From positions 1-36,238 of the forward strand of contig JNET01026143.1 of the NCBI GenBank assembly GCA_000697455.1: a stretch of DNA of 36,238 nt. The letters are read 5' to 3'. Of the stretch, positions 30,044 through 36,238 are shown in pieces. The notes beneath the pieces are model-generated. The model ran no database searches. It was given only the letters and a program-made list of their open reading frames with translations, and was not told where the DNA came from. Source of the stretch: Basidiobolus heterosporus B8920. Lineage: Eukaryota; Basidiobolomycota; Basidiobolomycetes; Basidiobolales; Basidiobolaceae. Both the position numbers and the translations under genes were made by a program. How positions within the stretch are numbered: the stretch's first letter is position 1; each line of letters starts with the position of its first letter.

Positions 30044-33000
30044 ATGTCTCGCTTCAATCCTGATGATTTGCCTGCTTCTAGTAAAGCTGGCATCTTCCAA
30101 CCTAAAGCCAAAAACCAACCTCAAGGACAGGTAAGACTTTGCTTCTACGGTTCAATAGTAGATTTGTTTAAAATACTTAGTATTGACGAACTTTTTCACA
30201 GCTCGCTGCTTTACTTCGTGGAAAATTTGACCTTGAGTATGATCCTTTCACTGGTCAAGCTAACGACATCAATCGCTCCAGTAGCGCCCCTCCCACTCAG
30301 TTACTTGATCGACTTGGAAGATTCAATGTAAGTGCTTCATCTAAGTTAATTTTCCTCCAACTAGTATACTAAGCGAGTCATCAGCCCAATCAAGATGGAG
30401 AGTATACTTCTGGTAACTCACGTTTAGATTCAGAGCAATCTTCTCAGTACTACAACCAATCCCGTGCTGAAGCTAGAATGCCTCCTGGTTACGGTTCCAA
30501 CAACCAATCCTGGCAAATGTGGGCAGGTGCTGGTCTCGACACTTTGGGAAATAGCTCAAATGGACCTTCTTCTCAAAAAGAGAAAGAATTAGAGCGGTTC
30601 AAGGGTTTCGGTATGTCTAAATAGAGGGTTTTTATCTATTTTGTTTGGTTGCTTACAATTCTTGTAATAGGAGGTGAGGATTTTTCCAACACCCATCCTC
30701 TTGATCAGGTTAGTGACTTTTCTTCATACTTTCCAATTGTACCTTTAATCTAACGAAGACTCTGAGTAGAGTTTGGAGCCTGAGCAAAGCAGAAATCTGA
30801 GAATGGCTGAAGCCAAAAACGACCCATGGGGTTCGAACGAAATTCAACAAATCTACGGCGGTGGTAGTGGTGGTAATGGTGGAAACAACTTGAGCAACAT
30901 AGATGCAGCCTCCCGTCGCAGAAATTTGGTTGATTTGATTCAAGATGTAAAGTTGATCGATGTTCCTTCGTTAGTGGCCTCTTTTATATTTACGCCTTAT
31001 TGTTATTTAGGATTTCCCTCGTACTCCTTCCCCAGTGATCGCCCTCCAACAACGACAGACTGGTGGCTCGTTTGATGGTGGCCGTGATGACGGAGATCTT
31101 CTTCAAGAAAACGATTACGATCGTCTTCGTCTGAGATCCGTTATGAATGTCGCATTGGATGGACTGGACGATCATTCAGCCGCTCCTCCTATGCGCGGTG
31201 TCAGAGCCCCTATGCCTCCCAGAGCCAATTCCACTCCACCTACTCAGCAATTCCAACGCCCACCAAAAATGGGCCCCAACAACGACCTCAATGATGCTAG
31301 TTTACTGATGGATATGCGAGGCATGAATCTGAACGATAACGACTACGAAAGCCTCCAGCACGCGCGTCTCTTGCAGCAAGCCAAGTTACAATCTCAGGGA
31401 TACAACTCTTATGCCAATGATTTCGGGGCCACCTCTGCCTCCATGTATTCTGGATATGGCGGGGATGCCTATGGCTGGGACCGAGAAGATCGTTTGGCTG
31501 GGAACGACTTGTACAGCCGCGCAGATGCCTTAGGAATTTCTCCATTGGAATATCGCCAGGCACTCCAGCAACTCCAGCAACAAGGGTTTTCTTTGGCTCG
31601 TGCTGAGCAAGTACTTGCTACCGAACTCGGAGCTTTGAAGCGAAACCAACTTTATGGCACCGGTGGAAACGGGATCAACAGCAACACTTATCTGAACAAC
31701 TCTAGTGGTGGAGGCTCTTCCAACTTTGCCGCCCCAACACTGCACAGATCCCACTCGTCTTACTCTCTCAACGAAAGAAAGCTCCGTAACCAATTGCTTT
31801 TGCAGCAACAACAACTCAACCAGCAGCAGATGTTGCTCCGTGAACAGCTCCTGCGTCAACATCATGGCCATGACCTTGTGGGTAACATCACACCCTATGG
31901 CGCATCCGCTAGCCAAGGAAGACGGTCAATGACCCCAGACCTGAACTTGTCTACGCTCGGAGTGGATCCAAACCACGGCATGAGAAGCCCGCTTCTGGAG
32001 GAGTTCCGTAACAACAAGAACAAGAAATACGAGCTCCGAGATATTGTGGGTAGCATGGTTGAGTTCAGCGGAGATCAACATGGGTCCCGCTTTATTCAAC
32101 AGAAGCTCGAAACGGCCAACAGTGAGGAGAAGCAGCTCGTGTTCGATGAAATCCTCCCCAACGCCCTCCAACTCATGACCGATGTCTTTGGAAACTACGT
32201 GATCCAGAAGTTCTTTGAGCATGGCAACCAAGTCCAAAAAACCATCCTCGCCAAGCAGATGGAGACCCATGTTCTGTCACTGTCCCTTCAAATGTATGGC
32301 TGCCGAGTCGTGCAAAAGGCCCTTGAGCATGTGTTGACCGAGCAACAGGCGGTGTTGGTCAAGGAATTGGATGGAAATGTTTTGAAATGCGTCAAAGATC
32401 AAAATGGCAATCATGTGATCCAGAAAGCTATTGAGCGCGTCCCTGCTGAACACATCCAATTCATCATCAACGCTTTCCATGGACAGGTGTACAACCTCGC
32501 CACTCATCCCTACGGCTGCCGTGTTATCCAGCGGATGTTTGAGCATTGCACCGATGACCAAACTAAGCCTTTACTTGACGAGCTCCATCGCTACACCCAG
32601 AACCTTGTCCAAGACCAGTACGGCAATTACGTCATCCAACATGTGCTCGAGAGAGGCAAGCCAGCAGATAGGTCGTTGGTGGTGAACAAGGTCCGTGGAC
32701 AGGTGCTGCAAATGAGCAAGCACAAGTTCGCTAGTAACGTTGTGGAGAAGTGCATTGCCCATGGCAGCAAGCGGGACAGACAAACACTCATTGACGAGGT
32801 CATCCAAACCAAGCCCGATGGCACCTCTGCGTTGATTGTCATGATGAAGGATCAATACGCTAACTACGTTGTACAGAAGATGCTCGATGTCGTGGATGGA
32901 GACCAAAGGGAGATTCTTATCGCTAAGATCAAGCCTCATCTGCAGTCCCTTAAAAAATACACTTACGGCAAGCATTTAATTTCAAGTAAGTAAACCCTAA

Positions 33001-33140
33001 CCCTAAGTACACTGAACTCGCAGCAAGCTGACCTATTCTTTCCAGCCATTACTGAGGTAGAGAAGCTCGTAGCTTCTTCAGGTGATGCCAGTCCTCGACC
33101 CGCTGAAGAGCCCGCCCAGGAAGAGCACCAGTCCCAATGA
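30044..33140 (+). CDS. Pumilio/PUF RNA-binding protein (PUM/Puf3 class)
   Basis: Seven exons, 30044-30130, 30202-30327, 30385-30610, 30671-30708, 30770-30946, 31011-32985, 33046-33140, give 907 aa. The N-terminal half is low-complexity and Gln/Asn/Gly-rich, with a polyQ helix ([12 protein letters not shown]). The Pumilio homology domain spans about 550-885 with eight repeats. Their base-contact triplets read GSRFIQQ, GNYVIQK, GCRVVQK, GNHVIQK, GCRVIQR, GNYVIQH, ASNVVEK and ANYVVQK. By the PUF code these read A, U, A, U, A, U, G, U for repeats 1-8, so the protein should bind 5'-UGUAUAUA, as human PUM and close to yeast Puf3. Family role: binds 3' UTRs and drives deadenylation or translational repression. 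The tail after the last intron is acidic ([11 protein letters not shown]). AATAAA lies at 33383. Confidence 0.94.
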
Positions 33141-33524
33141 TGGTTATTACCACCCAACTCCCATCCCACCCCCATCTCTTCCTCGTACATAATTTCAAAT
33201 CTTCCAATGTAGCCATTTCATGTGAATCCCCACTTTTTGAATGTAGGCTTACTAGGGTTTAAATTTAATCGATATTTTACTATTTCTCCCTTATTTCCCC
33301 TTTAGTTTACCCATCATATTGTCACTTCTTCCTATCTGAATTCCATGCTTCCCCCTCGAATTCTTGTATGTAAACGCCCCAAAATAAATCAGCATTTCAA
33401 GTTGTATGTGCAATATTCCTTTTGAAGTCTTAATCTTGCTTGTTGCACTTAATACTTCTACTATAATTAGTGAATAAAGTATATGATTAGGAGGTCAAGA
33501 GCTATTGTGGAACAACTTTAGATT
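33141..33524. other. PUF 3' UTR and boundary of the repeat-rich end
   Basis: About 240 bases of 3' UTR are followed by AATAAA (33383-33388) and a T-rich stretch. After about 33420 the sequence becomes AT-rich and loses gene-like features. Confidence 0.5.
33383..33388 (+). terminator. AATAAA polyadenylation signal of the PUF gene
   Basis: AATAAA within AAAATAAATC lies 243 bases after the stop. Confidence 0.5.
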
Positions 33525-33583
33525 AAAGAAGGCACTCCACAATAAGTATCCATAGGCCTAGCCCCCTAGATATGGAAAAGAGG

Positions 33584-33656
33584 AAGCATGTAGCTAGATT
33601 GGAACCACCAGCCTATTCTTGTATAATTGACTGCTCTACCATTGAACCATATGCCA
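33584..33656 (-). pseudogene. tRNA-Cys-like pseudogene / SINE head
   Basis: The D-arm GTTC-AATGGTA-GAGC is canonical. The loop ATACAAG would carry anticodon ACA, where a functional cytosine-reading tRNA-Cys has GCA. The acceptor stem (TGGCATA against TACATGC) no longer pairs fully, so it is not a working tRNA. Confidence 0.5.
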
Positions 33657-33770
33657 AAGAATGGCCAATACCTTTAGAAGCAACTTGCACTAAGGTATTT
33701 TCTACTTAAGGCACTCTATGCAATAAGTCTGTCTACTTCCAATGATTGATATGAAGAGAGTGCAAAAAGT

Positions 33771-33844
33771 GCACCCAATGTGGGGGTTGAACCCTCAACC
33801 TTGAGATTAAGAGCCTCACAATCAACTGATTGAGCTTTAATGTC
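33771..33844 (-). pseudogene. tRNA-Lys(CUU)-like pseudogene / SINE head
   Basis: The anticodon arm TGAGG-CTCTTAA-TCTCA pairs (one G-U) and presents CTT. The T-arm GAGGG-TTCAACC-CCCAC has a single mismatch, and the 3' side ATTGGGTG matches eukaryotic tRNA-Lys. The 5' acceptor strand GACATTA does not pair with it, and the D-arm has lost its second strand (GTTGATTGT in place of GGTAGAGCA), so it is a decayed copy or SINE head. Confidence 0.65.
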
Positions 33845-33860
33845 CATTAATTCAATTATT

Positions 33861-34189
33861 CAAATACAGTGTATTGTAAGATAGTACATTGTGGATCCCT
33901 AAGGTGAACTAGGTATGGAAGGGTGGAAGATAGAGTTGAGCCATAAGCTTTTGGGAGGGGAAGATTGATTTTAAGAGTCTTGGTGTTGAAGGACCAAATT
34001 TTGATGAATGTTAGACATTGCTTTCTCTCATCCAAAATTAACTCTTTAGTTTTACTAAGAATATCCTCAACAATTTAGAAGTGCCCAGAATTCTTGACTT
34101 TCTCAAATATGTCCAAATCATCTCTAACTTTGCACACATTCTTCTGGGTCCTAGGGCACATTGAGCAGCATATCTCAAGTAGACAAAAG
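33861..34189. other. AT-rich stretch, probably decayed LINE 3' sequence
   Basis: No motif is seen on either strand. Its position directly after the reverse transcriptase relic (minus strand) suggests more of the same element, but this is inference. Confidence 0.3.
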
Positions 34190-35060
34190 TGCTATTTTAT
34201 ATCAGGAGTAACCATGGGAATCTTCCAATTGTGTGCAAATCATACAATAAGGCAATGACATATGATTTAGAAGGATTTACCTTAGTGTTGAAGGCTTTCT
34301 CATAAGTAGAGAGAAAGACTTCAGCCCTGGTAAATTTGTGAGATGTGTGTAGAAGCAGTGCCAAACAATTAGCATAGGCATAGAGCATGAGTGTGTCATA
34401 GGAGGATAGAGCAGGAGCCATTATGGTACAAAGAGCAGTCAAGAGAGGCTCAAAGATGAAGTTATAGAGCAGAGCATAGAGCGGGTCTCCTTGGAATCAG
34501 CCTGAAAGTAGTGCAATAGGTGCAGATGACTGATTTCTGATTATTATAGTGACTATGTTAAGCATGAAGAGGATTCTCAGGAAAGTACATAACTGAATAT
34601 CATCACCCATCTTAGTTGGTGCATGTCTGGTAAAAGCATGATGCACTTTGTGATTGGCTTCTGCTGATCAAGGAGGGGAATATGGCCTATTGTGATGTCT
34701 GGTTATCTAATATAGTCCAGATGTTCAAGGTTGTATCCAATGAATAGTCATTGGATTTGAATCCTGTCTGATCCAGGTCATAGATCATGGAGGTCATGCC
34801 TTGCAGATAAGAAGCTGGAATTTTACTGAGGATTTTAGCATTGATCTGAATAAACAAAATAGGCTGCCAGTTGTCCAGACTATCTTGATCATCCTGTTTA
34901 AAGACAAGGACAAGCTAAGTCTTCTGACAAGAAGGAGAAGGGCCACACATGCCCAAAATGATTCAGCCAAAAGGAGCTTGCAGCCTTGACATGAATCATC
35001 TGCCTAGGCCTTTGTAAAAATTATATGTCAGGCTTTTGAGACCAGGGGACTGGTTGTTTG
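34190..35060 (-). mobile_element. Decayed non-LTR (LINE) reverse transcriptase
   Basis: Broken frames on the minus strand show reverse transcriptase blocks in the right order. SPGLKSLTYNFYKGL lies near 35040 (compare the SPGPDGLPYEFYK block). FKQDDQDSLDNWQPI and INAKILSKI lie at about 34900-34830, DQTGFKSNDYSLD near 34760 and LLDQQK near 34665. FQGDPLYALLYNFIFEPLL lies near 34480. YAYANCLALL follows near 34380, where the catalytic YADD is replaced by YANC. A tail resembling NPSKSYVIAL ends near 34260. Stop codons and frameshifts separate the blocks, so it is inactive. The blocks fit LINEs common in early-diverging fungi; no endonuclease domain or element ends were found. The intact stretch of 81 codons at 34442-34197 is part of it. 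Confidence 0.72.
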
Positions 35061-35812
35061 GGAGTATTAGTCTGATATGCTTGTGTTATTCCTTTATGAT
35101 TGATTGTTAGAGGGAAGAATTATCCCATGGAAGTTAGACTTCCATCAAGGGATGAAGAAGGGGGCCACTACTACTTGGTCACTCCATCAAAGGCTGTCTA
35201 AGTTGATGTAATGTTGTTTAGTGGCCTGAAGAATTGCACTTGGTACAATCCATAGTTAGCCTTGTTGATCACAGGCTGTTAATTGAGCATTGACAATGCA
35301 GAGATTTAGATTAGCAAAAGATTTAAGAGAACATTGCTTACTTTTCTCCACTCATTTGGTCTAAGATCTTATCTGAATATTCAGTGGGGTATGAATGATA
35401 TTTATCTGTTGGTTAAGTGTAGCTTTCAGAAAGATAACTTGAAGTATGGAGGTGATGGTTCAGAAGAAAATATATCAGTCATTATAGTGTCATAATGGAT
35501 TCCAGTGTTCTTAGGAGCAATCATAACAGCTCATTAGCTGAACTGATTTATATCTTTTAAGGCTAACTATTGTGTTTAAAAGTATACATATACAAATAGT
35601 ATCAAGTAGGTTTTGATCTAGTGGAGTCTTTTATAAGATTCTTAATGATCTGACTTCAAAGTAGAAGAGACTGATCTGATCTTGGGTAGCAGAAGTAGCC
35701 TACCATCATCTGACTAATGGTGAAGAAATCTAAGTCTGAGCTCTTTTGAGCAAGTAATGTGGTGTTCAAGATAATTCTTGACAAAGTGTATTGTCTGCAA
35801 AAGTAAGGCAAA
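35061..35812. other. AT-rich stretch, no recognisable gene
   Basis: No protein motif, RNA gene or clear repeat could be supported. It may belong to the LINE relic's 5' part or to other decayed elements. Confidence 0.35.
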
Positions 35813-35884
35813 TGGAGTGGAAGTACCAAGAACCCCAGACCTCTTCCATCCTGAGGGAGACTTATACCACTAAACAATTGAGCC
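35813..35884 (-). pseudogene. tRNA-Pro(AGG)-like pseudogene or SINE head
   Basis: On the minus strand the sequence opens GGCTCAATTGTTTAGTGGTA, close to the 5' half of eukaryotic tRNA-Pro. The anticodon arm TCTCC-CTCAGGA-TGGAAGA contains AGG, and AGAGGTC is followed by GGGGTTCTTGG in place of the T-arm. The acceptor stem is lost at the 3' side. Its tail was not matched to the tails at 33525-33770. Confidence 0.5.
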
Positions 35885-36238
35885 AATGTTATTCCAAGTT
35901 GATACATGTCAGGTTAATACTATTCCATCAAAGATTTGGTTGATGGGTTGGTTTGGACTCCTAAATTTGCAAACTACTTGTCCTTACAAATTAGTTGATG
36001 CGATGGATATTGAGTTTACCATGTCACTGGATACTCTCTTTGAAGTGGCCTTATTGTGGATGGATTTAGTTGCTTAGCCATGACATGCTATACAGTATAT
36101 TTGGGAGGAGTACACCATGGGGATCCTTTCGAAATACAAAAGAAGAGTAGGATAGATAGCAAGAACATAGGTAGGAAAGCCTCTTAAAAATACCACAAAA
36201 GTTGTTGTTCAATGCATATATAAGAATGCGGTATAAAC
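35885..36238. other. Right end of window, no recognisable gene
   Basis: AT-rich sequence with one 63-codon plus-strand frame (35886-36077) that has no family motif. Nothing further can be supported. Confidence 0.4.

Larger units (their letters stand above)
33525..33860 (-). mobile_element. tRNA-derived SINE-like element with two different tRNA heads
   Basis: On the minus strand two units lie head to tail. Unit 1 is a tRNA-Lys-like head (33844-33771) plus a tail to about 33705. Unit 2 is a tRNA-Cys-like head (33656-33584) plus a tail to about 33525. The tails share CTCT(C/T)TTC-ATATC early on, and end with ACTTATTG followed a few bases later by GAGTGCCTT. Both heads keep RNA polymerase III boxes: AGCTCAATCAGTTG and TTCAATGGTAGAGC as A-box-like parts, and GGTTCAACCCC and GGTTCCAATC as B-box-like parts. 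The pair separated by about 50 bases looks like a dimeric SINE or two related SINEs inserted in tandem. Its family is not known to me. No target-site duplication could be established by eye. Confidence 0.55.

Noticed and set aside
31297-32975. Several long minus-strand frames opposite the PUF gene
   Set aside because: They are shadows of the Pumilio repeats, without independent motifs.
32994-33006. CCCTAACCCTAA as a telomere or subtelomere mark
   Set aside because: Only two units inside a coding gene's intron; not a telomere array.
35656-35907. An 83-codon minus-strand frame with GRGLGFL resembling the C-terminal part of LINE proteins
   Set aside because: The matching part is encoded by the tRNA-Pro-like sequence, so the protein resemblance is a coincidence of frame.
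1-36238. CRISPR arrays, bacterial operons, functional tRNA or rRNA genes
   Set aside because: No spaced direct repeats, no Shine-Dalgarno-led gene strings; the only tRNA-like sequences have unpaired acceptor stems.

Overview
The window is nuclear DNA of a fungus, probably from an early-diverging lineage such as Mucoromycota or Zoopagomycota. The pointers are dense short GT-AG introns (about 36-120 nt), a Cla4-type PAK with PH and CRIB domains, a Cdc24-type RhoGEF ending in PB1, a division-2 chitin synthase with a DEK_C-like tail, a cytochrome-b5-fused sphingolipid-type desaturase, an OCRL-like phosphatase and LINE relics. The phylum is inference. Gene models were spliced by hand. For every multi-exon gene the exon lengths add up to a whole number of codons.

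Layout. 1-1143: AT-rich, no recognised gene. 1144-6006: GT31-like glycosyltransferase (+), Cla4-type PAK kinase (-, 10 exons) and desaturase (-). 6899-10442: PP6/Sit4 catalytic subunit (+, 7 exons), a small RNase-kappa/V-ATPase subunit f gene (-), and a TIGAR-like histidine phosphatase (+). 10626-15059: a 19-exon OCRL/INPP5B-type inositol 5-phosphatase with ASH and RhoGAP domains (+), then complex I subunit NDUFB3/B12 (+). 15434-18768: LTV1 ribosome assembly factor (-) and aspartyl aminopeptidase (-). 19007-24311: a chitin synthase (-) with an altered catalytic signature, divergent from proteasome alpha subunit PSMA1/Pre5 (+), whose first coding exon is only the ATG. 24748-28648: an unrecognised serine/arginine-rich protein (-) and the Cdc24 RhoGEF (-). 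30044-33140: a Pumilio/PUF protein (+) with eight repeats and the classical UGUAUAUA code. 33141-36238: a repeat graveyard holding a two-unit tRNA-derived SINE-like element (Lys-like and Cys-like heads on related tails), a decayed LINE reverse transcriptase, and a separate tRNA-Pro-like pseudogene, all on the minus strand.

How the genes fit together. Most are single-copy housekeeping genes. Cdc24 (Cdc42 activator), Cla4 (Cdc42 effector), an OCRL-like RhoGAP-fold protein and a chitin synthase all bear on polarised growth and membrane or wall traffic, and all lie within 27 kb. Whether that linkage is more than chance cannot be judged here. The most novel-looking items are the SINE-like dimer with two different tRNA heads, the chitin synthase with a lost QxxRW tryptophan and a PUF-type site in its 3' UTR, and the ATG-only exon.
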